Below are positions 37,152-49,405 of a stretch of 64,000 nucleotides of DNA, in pieces; position 1 is the first letter of the stretch, and the number at the start of each line of letters is the position of its first letter. Origin of the DNA: Membranipora membranacea (lineage: Eukaryota > Bryozoa > Gymnolaemata > Cheilostomatida > Membraniporidae); contig OU612075.1 in NCBI GenBank assembly GCA_914767715.1, forward strand, positions 18,786,001 to 18,850,000, written 5' to 3'. Position numbers and translations under genes: made by a program. The notes below the pieces were generated by a model. That model was not told the origin of the DNA. It ran no database searches and saw nothing but the letters and a program-made list of their open reading frames with translations.

Positions 37152-38552
37152 AGCCTGTGCTGTTGTTTTTTTCTGTTTTAGCAACAGGCAAGAAACTATT
37201 GTTGAATTTTTGACTTCTAATACACAAATTGAAGAATGAAAGCCAATTAATATTATTTTATTCCTTTGTCACAGTTGTTTTAATTCAAAAGATGAAAACA
37301 ATCTACTGATTGTATTCTTGGAACAATTGACAAGCAATGTAACAGGCCCAATTTGAAGCAAAATAGCTGCTGATTTCTCTACCAAGAAACAGACCGGAGT
37401 GTGAGCCCTCTCCCCCCCCTCCATAAATGATGCAATGACATTCAACAATTTAAGGCTAAAATGCTGTAAATGCGTTACATTCTGTATGTATCTGATTATG
37501 TAAAGGGCATATCGGCCAGAACATTTATGTTAAAAAAATAGATTCCCCCTTCTTGTGTACAGATAACCGCAATTTGGAACTTTTAAATTCATTATCATTA
37601 TCATCATCTAAAATTAGCTAGTACGAATCATGTTTGGCTGCTTGTTGACCCTCCCTCATTTAACATTTTGTGGCATTCTATGATCGAAAACTAGCTTCAG
37701 TGTTCAGGTCAAGAAGTTGAATTCTGAAAGAGAAAACTTACATTCAGCTGAAGAAGATATACCATTACTCCCTTGTATAGATGAGTTGAAAAGCACATAT
37801 CCTATACTCAGTCCTTTCCATAGCTGAGGCCAAGGGGGCCATAGAAATATCACTTTTTCAAAAAGCTCCAAGACCTAAAAACAGAAAATATTTGTTATGT
37901 TGCGGTAGTGAACATAATTTCCATAATTGTATCCTTCTCTGATCTTTTAAGTTGAAAAAACGATGTTCTGTAAAGTTATAATAGCCGGTTTTTTCAACAC
38001 ATAGTGTCTCTCCGACCAAGAAAAGTAGTATAACGACAACAAGTTTTCATGTCATCATCCCTGAAGCCTTTAGGTTAAAATGTCCCAGATTGGCTAAAGA
38101 TATCACACTAAAGTTTTGGAAGCACCTCTCTTGCATCCACTCTGCACTTCGTTCAACCACTAGAAAACCCCTTGGATACAGCACAACAGCAGTTGTTACA
38201 CTATCTAGTTTATAATTAGGAGACCGAAAGTAAATCTTGGTCACATATCTTGCATTACAAGACATTATTATGAAATACGTTGGGAGGAATTAACACATGG
38301 AAACAAAGGAAAAACCTTGTATGCTAACTAAACAGACTGATAAACTGCAAGAATATTGCTAGACCCAAAGATCCTTTTGATGGAGCAGTTCTACCTATGA
38401 AATATCCAAAGAACATCACAACCACAGTGGAGCAGACTATTATCAGAAGTCTACATCGGTACTATTTTTGAGAAAATCACTCTGAATTTTCTCTAGAAGT
38501 GAAGTCAGAAAACAATGATAAAGGAAAGGTACATTCATTCAATTGTCGTTGG

Positions 38553-38734
38553 TATATCACAGATGGTATATCACAGATGGTATATCACAGATGGTATATC
38601 ACAGATGGTATATCACAGATGGTATATCACAGATGGTATATCACAGATGGTATATCACAGATGGTATATCACAGATGGTATATCACAGATGGTATATCAC
38701 AGATGGTATATCACAGATGGTATATCACAGATGG
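38553..38734. repeat. 14-bp minisatellite, thirteen exact copies
   Basis: Unit TATATCACAGATGG, 13 tandem copies without a mismatch. Upstream flank of gene B; the matching flank of gene A carries a different (25-bp) minisatellite that shares the TATCACAG core. The open frames across it are repeat artefacts. Confidence 0.95.
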
Positions 38735-40394
38735 TGGTACAGATTTATCTGACACATTCTATTAGACTTATATCCTTACTCTGCGATTAAATAATCTGAT
38801 TTAGATTATCTGAAAAATAATGACAACGTCAGAATCGACTGAGCTGCTTCTGAAACATTAATGATATTATTATTTATATTTTGCCGGTCAAGCCTAGCTT
38901 GGTGGGACATCATAGTCAGTTTATGATACGAAATTAAGTCTAAAGGCTTGGTCAGGCCCAATAGTAAGATTGTGAGCATTGTGTTGTGATATGTTTTTTT
39001 CCAAGTTATCTCCCTTGATCATTTACAGCTGAAACTGTACTTTTGCAAAATTTCATAGAAGTCATAAAGGAAGCAGAAGAGAATTTTTGCTGTGAAAACT
39101 CATTGGAGAATAAATTTGAGTTTAGCAGTATAGCAAAGATGTGCCAATGCAACAAGGTCAAGGCCAAGCGACATTAGTGGCTGCTTCGGGTCAGCACTTA
39201 TACACAACCATAGAGAGACATCATAATTAATGGAAAGAAAATTGTTTTCTATTCAATTTGAATGATACGGTAATACTTTTAAGTTTGCCTTTATTTGTCC
39301 GATACTCATGTATGTGGTCACAGTGAATTCTAGGCACAGTATGGTCCAATTATTGTCCACAGCTGCCGAGTCTGGAAAGACTCGATATTATGATGGTTGA
39401 TTATTAGACCCTAGCAACTCTGTTGTATTAACGCAGTCCCTAGGTGCTTGTAACGCTCTCATAATCAACAAACAATAATAGTTAATTAATTATTTTGTGA
39501 CCTTTGAATTAAAAAAGTTGAACATTATGGAACTGAATAGTTGTATTCTGATTGAGATCAACTGTTTACCGGTCTCCTTGACAACAAGGTTAAGTACTTT
39601 GGTTACATGTACTCCTTTTCATTTGAACTGAGTCTATATAGGAATATTTTGGAAACATGATAACGATTGTCGAAGTGAATTCATGCTTCTAACGTTGTTA
39701 CTCTTTCTGGATGTAACTTAGTCTTGGAAAAACATAGAGAGGGCTAAAAATAAACAAATTTCCTTGCAAAAAATTTGTATGGAACTTGGAACTGCAATAT
39801 GTCGTTGAGTAAAAACAATAGACTCTAGGAATTGTAACAAATCTTATTTTGTTTGCGCTCTGATATCATACAGTCAGATAGGTCAAATTTTGTTATGATT
39901 ATACATTATTGAAACATTGATTCCATTCATTGAGAACAGTGATGTGTAGGCAACGTATTAAATAACAATAGTTAGGCCCTTTTCCAAATTTATTCAATCA
40001 GGGTACAAAGCGGACAAAGTTTTCCGCTTGTTACTTACCCTTCCCAACCAGATGACCATTAACACAGTTTTATATTAAGCCTCAATCAATGCCATCATTT
40101 ACATGGAGTTGAAGATCAATGAATTAAAATCAATTGATCGATGTTGATCGTAGAAATTAGGAATATCAGAGCTCAGTTACCATCAATTTATTGCTAATGC
40201 CAATAGAGCAGCTACAAGTACATCGTAGACATTAAGCTGTGGCCGAAGACAAATCAACCAGAAATACTATTACCAGCTATCCAGTCCAGACACAGTTTGA
40301 GTGTATAAGCTAGTAGAGCTGTGCCATCACTTTGCACATCAGCGTAAAAAGTCACCAATATTGGAGTTGTTGTTATAAGATTTTACCAGAACTT

Positions 40395-40612
40395 CTACTG
40401 CAAGGGAAGTGATATATTCATGTAATACAAATGAGAAAAGTGTGATGTAAGCAAAACAACACATACGGGGGGGGGGGGGAGGGGGGGGGTTTGTTGTCTT
40501 AAGTTTTATCACAACATCCTGGTCAACTGCAACAAGATGCAACCACTGCAAGGGAAGTGATATATGTATGTAATAAATATGTGTAGAGTATGATGTAAGC
40601 TTTGTTATGGTT
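40395..40612. repeat. Direct duplication of about 65 bp
   Basis: CTGCAAGGGAAGTGATATAT ... GATGTAAGC occurs at about 40,397-40,460 and again at about 40,543-40,603, separated by the poly-G tract. The downstream part (TTTATTCCC ... AGGGTTTCTCCTTGAC) recurs near 59,800-59,870 beyond unit C. Confidence 0.65.
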
Positions 40613-42472
40613 TATTCCCCCATACAAGCTACAAACATAAATCAGCCTCAAGTTAACTTGTAGGGTTTCTCCTTGACGTGGAAACGAATGAATCGAGTCC
40701 GGCAATTAGATAATACTTCTCTAATCCCAGTAATTGTAACTTGGGACTTACTGTCAATCGCCTGAAATGGCGATCATGGAGGTAATCAACCACACCACTT
40801 CAGATACAACGTTTTGGGCTAACTTTACACCGAGACATTTGGCAGCTCAAAGGTTGTCAAATTTCACATCCCTCTGCCACCGCACAGGTGAAAAACTGCG
40901 TCTAAGTATTACCAAGGTGAAAAGACAGACAGCTTGGTTAATGCAATTGGGGGGGGGGGGGGGAGGGGGGAGAAAGCACACCACATATTGCTTGGCCACA
41001 TCAAATATGTGTTTTACCTAAAATAACAATCAGAGAAGTTTTCAGTGAAGGACATACAAAATTCTCCAGCTAACTTGAACACATGTAGTTTGGCAGGTTG
41101 AAGACTCTCATTTGTAATTTTGTGACATTCGATAATCACATATCATTTTTCAAGACCTCAGCAAAGTTAATTAACTTTGACTTGATGATAAATTGGTCGT
41201 CTGTAGGTGTTTTTCTTTCTAGATCAAGCCCCGCTCAAAGCCAATCGGTTGCAAATGAAGTTTGACAAGAAAAAACTCTTTTGTTCCTTGTTCAACCCAA
41301 ATACCAAAATATAATGATATTTTCTTTTTCCCAGAAGCTAGACGAAGAGTACGGACATTTCAGTCATACGTCCTTCTTTACAATACATTGTAATCCGACT
41401 CCGACACAATAATGAAAACCCGGAGTGCAAACTAAAGAAACCAAAAAGTATTAACAAGGGGAAATCTGCGAGATGGAGCATTTGTACCTCTGCATACAGA
41501 AACGACCGATGTAAATCACGACCAGTGGACCAGACTATTACCAGGAATAGTCTAAGTGCTCAGACAGCTGCAATACGAGTTGGTGCCACTAACTTGCATG
41601 GCAATATATAACCAGACTTTTCTCTGAAAGTTTGAAAAGTGGGTGATTAAGTTTATGTGCAAGGCCATTTTTGAGTAAGCCGAGATCATATGATGACAAC
41701 GTTTGTCTAATGTATAAAAAACCTTCCTACCATAAATCTGCACACAATAAATATGGCAAATTTAAATATTGTCAGGTCTTTATGTCTTTTAATTTTCTTA
41801 TTGAGTAGAAATGCACTTGTGCAGCGCAGGACAAATTTATGTCTCTCACCAATGATAAAATTAATGTAGATAACAAATTATCGAGATTTGGGATCATCAT
41901 CATATCTAGTCTAATAATAATATTGCTGCTGTGGTATTTTTTTTCGGATTTATTAGGTCTAGACAGTCATAATACAACTAAATAACGTACCACCTCTCTT
42001 CCGTGTGTCACAATGTTGGCACTGAAGTTTGTGTACTAGAAAATTAGCTATGCACGTAGTAGAACATTTTTAATTCATTTGAAACTCATATCACATCCAA
42101 CAGATATTCATATTGTGACACCAGGACAAGAAACAATCATGTCACCTTCGATGAGAACTAATCCCCATATGTTTCGTTCTAACCACATTTGTGAGATCAA
42201 CAGCAGGTAAAACCCCCCCCCCCTCCCCCAGAACTTATGAAAGCTGTCTTTTCAGCAACACTAATTTCAGAACTGACAAGTTATCAAAATTCTATTGAAG
42301 ATGGAACAAAATTTCTAAATCCGATCAGCCAATATCTACTTATACAAAGCATCCTAAATTAGCCAAGGCACTTTCAGCTCTACTCATCTGCTAGAGGTTG
42401 TGCATCGCGCAGTGCGCAACGTGTTCCAGAACGACAATTTGGAAAAAATGCCAAATGCCAGGGAAAAAAAGT

Positions 42473-43021
42473 GGTAACTGTAAATTGCTGAACAGGCTGA
42501 ACGGACTGAACAGCTGAACATAATTTCTCAGACTAAAATTATTATTTGTTATCATTTCTCTGGCTGACTATCACTTCTCAAACACATTCCTCCTAACCAA
42601 GTGATTTGATGAGTCACTAAGTTCCTGTTGGCACCTAATATAACCAATTTAGGGCAAGCAAATGAAGCAATCAATGTGCCAATTCTGACCAAATCGGATG
42701 ATGTTCTGGAAATTGGATACCAGAAACATTATCCAGCTCAACCTTCCATCTAGCCAGTCTTATCAAGCTTTGTTTATAGGGGGTGGGGGACTACTTTCCA
42801 TCCACACACAATTAGTGTAAAACCGAAAAATTTACTGTGAATAAAATTGAAAGCAACCAAGGTGATAAAAATTAAAATAAATAATTTAATGAGAAGATAT
42901 ATAGAATTGTCCATGCTCATGGAAAATTAGCCAATCATGTAAAGAATCAAACAAATAGTAGTCTGAGAAACTCTGTTCAGCTGTTCAGTCTGTTCAGCCT
43001 GTTCAGCAATTTACAGTTACC
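42473..43021. mobile_element. MITE with ~62-bp terminal inverted repeats
   Basis: The left end GGTAACTGTAAATTGCTGAA ... TTTCTCAGACTA and the right end TAGTCTGAGAAA ... CAGCAATTTACAGTTACC are near-perfect inverses of about 62 bp. Each TIR contains three CTGAAC(A/G) steps. Both ends abut GAAAAAAA, a possible target duplication, though A-richness makes this uncertain. No transposase. Confidence 0.8.
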
Positions 43022-43696
43022 CGAAAAAAAAATTAAGTAGAGCAAAATATATTTCTGAAAATGGATAAGAAAAATTCCGTGAAAAGGAAAACAATACACG
43101 CACAGCTCAGAGAACCGATCACAGGGTAATAAGCATGTGTATTACTACTCCCAGGTCTAAACCTGCTAGTTGCCTTGACTATACAAATCTTCTCTCTTAG
43201 ATTCTCTAAGTATCGGACACCCATTGTTTACCAGCGCTGTGCTGGCAGGTTTGCTATCAAAACACTTTTTGGCATAGATTGCAGTTGCCAATATTAACCA
43301 CAGGTAAGTGAGTCATCCCCCATTCAAAATGGTGAAGTTTTCCAATTCATAGTTTAAGCTATGAGGAAACTAGTGACAGCTTTTTCTGACTGACCGAGTA
43401 AACATGCCAAACTACTCGGCCAGTAGATCAAGCAGTTCACACCATCGAAAATGGACATTTGTTTTACGGAATGCGGAACTGCAAATACTCAGGCCTAATC
43501 ATGCACTAATTTCAAGCCTCGCAACCAGCTACCGCTGACAACTGTTAAAGCTGTGCAGGATTTCTATCTAAGTGAGGAAGAAAGGACACCATTAGCCTAC
43601 TGTGAAGCAACCCTCTGGAGCAACCCTCTGGAGCACGTAAAAGGATGAGCAAGCATCTCCTCTTGTATACCATATCTGTTGGTATGAGATTTACAA

Positions 43697-44015
43697 GGCC
43701 ACACCAAATCAATGTTTTGATCTAGATGACGAGCAAGAAGGAATTTTGGAGGAGGGAGGAGGTATATTATTTTTCATTTTATGCCAAAATACTAGAGGAG
43801 GCTGGAGGGAATTCCATTTTATTGTTTTATTTGTGGCAATTATGGAGAGGACGCTGGAGGGAAAATCATTTTATCACACATTTTGTGTTATTTTTACAAT
43901 AATTTAGAGAATGATCAGCTGGTGGCTGGAGGTAATTTTAGTTTATTTCTATGATCCAGATGATATTTTAGAGGAGGGAGGTAAATCTAGATCAAGACAT
44001 CAATTTGGTGTGGCC
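43697..44015. mobile_element. TIR element with internal GGAGG-rich repeats
   Basis: The left end GGCCACACCAAATCAATGTT + TTGATCTAGAT is the inverse of the right end ATCTAGATCAAGACATCAAT + TTGGTGTGGCC (31 bp, two or three mismatches). The interior has four or five loosely spaced GAGGAGG/GCTGGAGG blocks separated by T-rich sequence ending in ATTTTAT. A 3-bp CAA may flank it. No coding capacity. Confidence 0.75.
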
Positions 44016-44738
44016 CAAGACAGGGCATCCTGACATTAAAATTGGACTTAGTAAATTCAAAATTATCAGACCTGCCAGCTGCGTACCAACAACTAGCCAT
44101 AATCCGATTTCTTTGTGAAAACGCCGAGTTGTGCCTACATTATACACGAGTGTGATGAACCAAGCAATCAGGCTTAATACCAGATTGTGAGAGTAATTGT
44201 GAGAGTGTTTGGGTTTAAAAATGAAGCATGAAGCGTTTTAGAGATTTGGGTCAGCATTCCTATCTATATAGTTCTCCAGATCAATCTCATAAAAAAATTG
44301 TTCTCTGAGCAATATTGACTAATTGCCAAGATATAACATTTGATATTTTTTCATTGTATTCATTAGACATAATTATGTGGTGATCGGGTAGGGGAATCAT
44401 AGGCACTGTTCACATTCATATTGTAACAATTAGTTATGCTGTAGGGGGGGGGGGGGGGTACATCTCTGGTCTGTTTCATTTGAATAAAGTACCTTTTTTG
44501 TCAGTCGTTAATTGGTGTTGTGTCTAACTCTGAACGATTCGTTAGGTTTACCACGTAGCTTGTCTACATTTCCAAGAATTCATTCTGCAGACTGCTTTCA
44601 TCCATTTAAAAAAAACAACCTTGACAAAGGAATTAATTAATATCAACATATTTTTCGATTTGTCGATTGATATTAAAAATTCAACAAAAGCCGCATGTCA
44701 CTTTCTGAAACAGAGAAAAACAACAGCACAGGCAGGCC

Positions 44739-47529
44739 GCTGCCTGGCAGCAATAGGCTACACATCCCAACATAAATTTAGACCCCTCAGCTGTCGGCTG
44801 GTTACTGCTGACTTGACCTGAGTAGAGTGCTGTTGTGTATTGGATTATTGAAAATGGATCAACCAGGCTGTTTCACTAATTGAAAGTACATGTAAGTAGT
44901 CTTCAAAATATTTATTAATCAGACCACTTTGTTAAAACATATATTCACAACTGAATGTTTTATAACTCTACTGCTAAACAACATTTTTGTTGATTTGAAT
45001 TCTGTCTTATTTGCTATTACGGTTACATATTGTATCAGTTGCATTAGGATATTCATCAACTAGCTACCTGTTTCATTGCAGGTCTTAGATTGGGCCTAAG
45101 TAGGGAATAATCATTCATTAATCATCCTGAATACCATTTTTGTGGGTATGAACCAACTTCATCTATGTTTTAGGCGCCTGTGCAAAAACTGCACTCTGAG
45201 TGGACTATAATATCTATATACATATATTCAAAATAGAGTTTTTGTTGGCAATCAATTTCCTACTAGACAGAATGTGTAACAAATCATGGAGACAGAGAGG
45301 GTATATGCAACCCTCCCTGATCGGGATTTAATTCAACATTGACGGATTGATTGTATTGCACTTCAAATAAGGAGTTACTCCCCTCTTCACTGGTCAGCAG
45401 TTGAGGGGGAGCAACTCCAAAGTATATTACATAGTATATCACTTATATTTACCGATCAAGTCACTTTGACATATATGACCATACACAAACAAACCAAAAA
45501 TACATAGTAAAACTGATGATTTGAATTTTTTTTACAATAATATTGCCAAGGAGGGCTGTTCTATTGAAAGTTTGGTAACATTTATTAGGGAAGTGATGGC
45601 AGGGTGATTGTCATTGGATAAAACTTTGCTACAAAACAGAAATCATTATGATCTAGAGTTTTTCTTCTGTGCAATACGGGGGAAAAAATGTTTGGATAAG
45701 GACAGGGTGTCTCATTGTAAGAATGTATATCCACAAGTGATGACAGGAGTGTCATCAAAAGTTACGCTGCTGGTTCTAAAGAAAATATACGAGACTCAAA
45801 CCTAGTAATTGAAATACATTTCTCCTGTGCATATTTTTACTGAAAACTGTTTTTCTTTAATACTTTATTGGCATCCATATCATATGAGCGAAAACGGTTT
45901 GTGGTATTCTGTTTTTCATGGTATAGCTATGTAGGTCTTTCTGCACTCCAAGTTTGTACTAGGATAACTAATCTGACTTTGTTCAATATATTTAGTCATT
46001 CGCTTGTAAACAAATAAAATCGAATAAAAAATTCACTAAGTCAGACCTAAATTGCATATCCCCTGTTGCATGCTCTTAATACAGCTAATATTTCTATGTC
46101 ATCATGATCATCATGATTTTTCACTGCGCTGTTGTAAACAAGATAATTTCTGTTGTAGGAGGTGGACATCAAGCTTTCTGACTCAGGAGAGTATTCCAGA
46201 TCTGAAGATCTCATTGGTATCTCTCTGCTAACTACCAAGAGACAATGTAGATAAGGATCTTTGTTTGTTAAGGTAAGATGGAGTGTTGTGTAAGCAATGA
46301 ACTAAACCTCATTAGTTCATTGGTGTAAGAGAGACTCTCCAAAATCACTCAAGTGCCATTCTCAATGTTGCACCACTAAAATTTATTCTATCTTTTGATT
46401 CAAACCCATATATACTATATACTGTATATATATATGCTATAATCAGGGATGTTGGGACCCAAAATCCCTGCTATAATTGACTCAAATACCGTCAGTAATT
46501 TGGAGTTATCTGCTTTGAATTTAGGTAAAATATCGAATTCGATTATGTTGCGGCATATGCGGTGGTATTTGATTGTTTGCAACTTTTTAAAGAGATGACT
46601 ATCACTCTAGTCTCAGACTTGATGGCTAAACGTCTGGCCTTTGCTTTAATTTACTCATTTCTAACACATTTTTACGGAAGAAAACAGAAAAATATAGTAT
46701 TATTAAGTTGCGATTATACTGCCAACCATTATTCCACCACCGTTTTTCAATGAATGTATTAGCGATCATTAAACACACCGATCTATTGTTACATTTTGTT
46801 ACATTAATACTATAATGGTTCAGGGATTAATATGGGGCTGGGAAGATGGTATATATTTGGCTTAAATCCATTTGACTGAATGAAGTATTTTGTATCGGAG
46901 TGTAAAATAGATTCCTAAACTCACTCAAGTGCTATTCACAATATTGCACCACTTTTTTATATTTTATCTGTGGATTGAAACTCATATACAAAACACTTGG
47001 CTGTACAAATTTGGATTTATTTACTCTCGTTTCGCTAAAATATTTCATTTGACTATTTACCTGTAAGCTTTTTATGGTGCTATGAACAACAAAAGAGAAA
47101 AGCTTAAAAGCAGAAATTCTCAACTTAGTAAGAAAATAATTTTAATCTTGACATTGCTTGGTTAAATAATTTAACCATCATCCATTGCCATCCCTCTTAT
47201 TCAATGCTGAGAGTACTCAAGATTCACAAATAATAGATGTTACAAGGGTGAGTAGTACAGATCATGAGTAAATTAGAAATTGCCTGCCCCTGGCTAAATC
47301 TTGATGCAGTGTGTCCTATAAATATAACAGTTTTGATATGATTATGGATATATTAATATACTTTTGTAGAGCCGCTGCCAAATTTTGAGAGATTCTGGGT
47401 AGTGACATTCACAACAGCTGACTGTACATGTGACGTTGAGACCGTCACAGTGTCTATTATAAAGTTGTAGATGTTCAGGTTATCTGATGTTGTTTGGATG
47501 ACATCGCCAGCCTGATCATGGAGTAACAA
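44739..47529 (+). pseudogene. psi-2, decayed rightward LU-mucin gene with intact promoter
   Basis: Palindrome GCTGCCTGGCAGC (44739-44751) and CATAAATTTAG (44771-44781) match the live promoters of A-C at the same spacing. They are followed by a 5'-UTR-like exon (CAGGCTGTTTCACTAATTGA) and a donor near 44,892. The signal-peptide exon near 45,170 is unrecognisable apart from TGTGCAAAAACTG. Exon 3 (46159-about 46,272) begins with an intact acceptor and VDIKLSDSGEYSRSEDLI, then shifts frame and meets TAA. The five-Cys exon (47370-47529) has lost its first cysteine (ERFW for EGCW) and has an in-frame TAG. No LU or GPI exon was found. Confidence 0.8.
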
Positions 47530-48475
47530 GTAAGTTGAAAGACAAACCTATGCACTGAATATATACAATAATTATTGATATCTTTATTCAAGCTAGTTGT
47601 ACTGCTGCCCCCACAAACGTCGAAAACGTCAAAACGTCAAAACGTCGCAATCTAGGCTTGTGTAGATGTGTTTTTTTTTCAAAAAAATGCACTGACGATA
47701 GATTGGCATCAGGTTTTCCTCAGCCTCAAATAACATAACTGGTTTCCTGTAGATCACATGATTTAGGTCAAAAATCTCTCATTTTTCTACCCTAATGAGT
47801 TCTTCCCCTTGTGTAAAACGACGTTTTTAGTATTCAGACCTTTGTCAGACCATTCTTTGGCCCTTCAGTAGAATAAATACGCTGACATTGGCAATGTGGA
47901 CCTCATTTTGCTGTCAGGATAATTGAGGAACGCCGTCACAATGGTCAAATAAGAATGTATACTACCACACAATACTATATCCAAGGTATTCGGGGGAAGG
48001 CAGGACTATTTTGTTGGAGATATATTTATAAGAGATTTTACACCATGAATAACAAAAAGTAGAAACTTTTTACTCTTCAGAATACAAAAATTTTACTGTC
48101 AAACCACCGAGCAGACATTTTATCCTTACTCTGGTAAAGGCTACAGTTTAGGAGGGAAGCATTTCTCTACTTTGGGTTTGAAAAATCTATGACAGTTGAA
48201 GACATATACCTTAGTTAAGTAAGGTTTTCGTAAGGGCAGAATATCACCTTTTCGCTTTGTTACTTTGATTCTAAAAGGTTTGACCTCAGGACTTTGTGAG
48301 TGTTTTCAAAAACAAGCTACCATGCTTTCTCTTTGAGGGTGGATCCGATAAGCCACTACTCCCTGTGAAAGGTTATGCTCAACAAAAGTGTCAGGGGGAG
48401 GGAAGCCACCGGGGCATCATCTTGCTGCATATCAATTTGGTGAAATGAAAACTTTATTTGATCCAACATGAGTTG

Positions 48476-48481
48476 TTTATT
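48476..48481 (-). terminator. Polyadenylation signal, gene C
   Basis: Minus-strand AATAAA in the conserved 3' block. Confidence 0.5.
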
Positions 48482-49405
48482 GTATCAGTGATCGCGAGCT
48501 CAATACATACAATCAGTCCAAAGCCAATTTCATAGGATTTCTCAGAAAAACACATCATCAATATGAAAACTTATTTTGAATTACGAAAATAATTCAACAT
48601 TCACTACATACCTCTAACATATCACTCTATCATAAAAACCCTCCTTCGGCCTAAAACTTCATAAAACTAACTTGTTATTTACTGTTGGCAGTGGGATGGC
48701 AATGAGAGGCAATGGTACTTGACCTCTTATGTTAATGTTCAAAGTTATCATTTCATCCTGATCAGTAAACAGAATTAAGATGGTGGTAATTACAAAAGAA
48801 TTTGAGAGGACAACTTCGGAAATTAACATGCCGCATATGCAGATATAAGCAAGATTCCCACAGTTGATTGCGAACTCAGCATTCGAATGTCAAGAGAGTT
48901 GCAGCCAATGAGCAACTGTGGGGAGCTCCCAAGCATTGCAGAGAGGAATCAGAGATATCCCACAAGCCAGCAGCGAAAAACATAGCTGCAAGTAGAACTC
49001 AGCATCCAACAATGACAACAATAAACTGAAAAAAAATACACGAGTGGGACTAACATAGCCAGCTAAGGCCCACAACAATAAAAAACAGCAAAATAGATCA
49101 ATTCTAAAAAAACATCTATATATATTCTGAAAGCTCAACCTGGTTCCCCATGATCAGTAAAGACTGATCATGCCGTGAAGATCAATCAAGGGGTTAAATT
49201 TCAATCAAGTTCAGTCAGGCAATATAGCCTTGCTTTCACATCAAAAATATTTCTGTTGCAAACCGGATGAATAAAATAGTAAGAAAAGTCTTATTTAAGT
49301 TGGGTAAGAAAATTGTGAGCAGTGCATGTCAAAATTAAACCGTAGCAAAAATACTAAAAAATGTGATGGCCCAGTAAGACCAACAAGTCAGTTGAGCTTG
49401 TATGT

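Larger units (their letters stand above)
31550..39620. repeat. Segmental duplication unit B
   Basis: Collinear with unit A from the 3' block to the TAGACCCTAGCAACTC upstream block. Similarity with A is extremely high from the 3' UTR through the exon encoding the five-Cys module (introns included), lower further upstream, and absent at the stalk repeat level. Homology with unit C extends further, to about 40,700 (against 59,880). Confidence 0.8.
39620..44730. other. Repeat-rich spacer between unit B and psi-2
   Basis: No gene recognised. It holds two poly-G tracts of over 20 bases broken by a single A (near 40,468 and 40,950), a poly-C tract near 42,210, a poly-G tract near 44,445, a direct duplication near 40,400/40,545, and two TIR elements listed separately. 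Short open frames lack any coding motif. Confidence 0.5.

Noticed and set aside
38499-38790. Overlapping 69-91 codon frames rich in YHRWYITDG
   Set aside because: Translation of the 14-bp minisatellite in all three frames.
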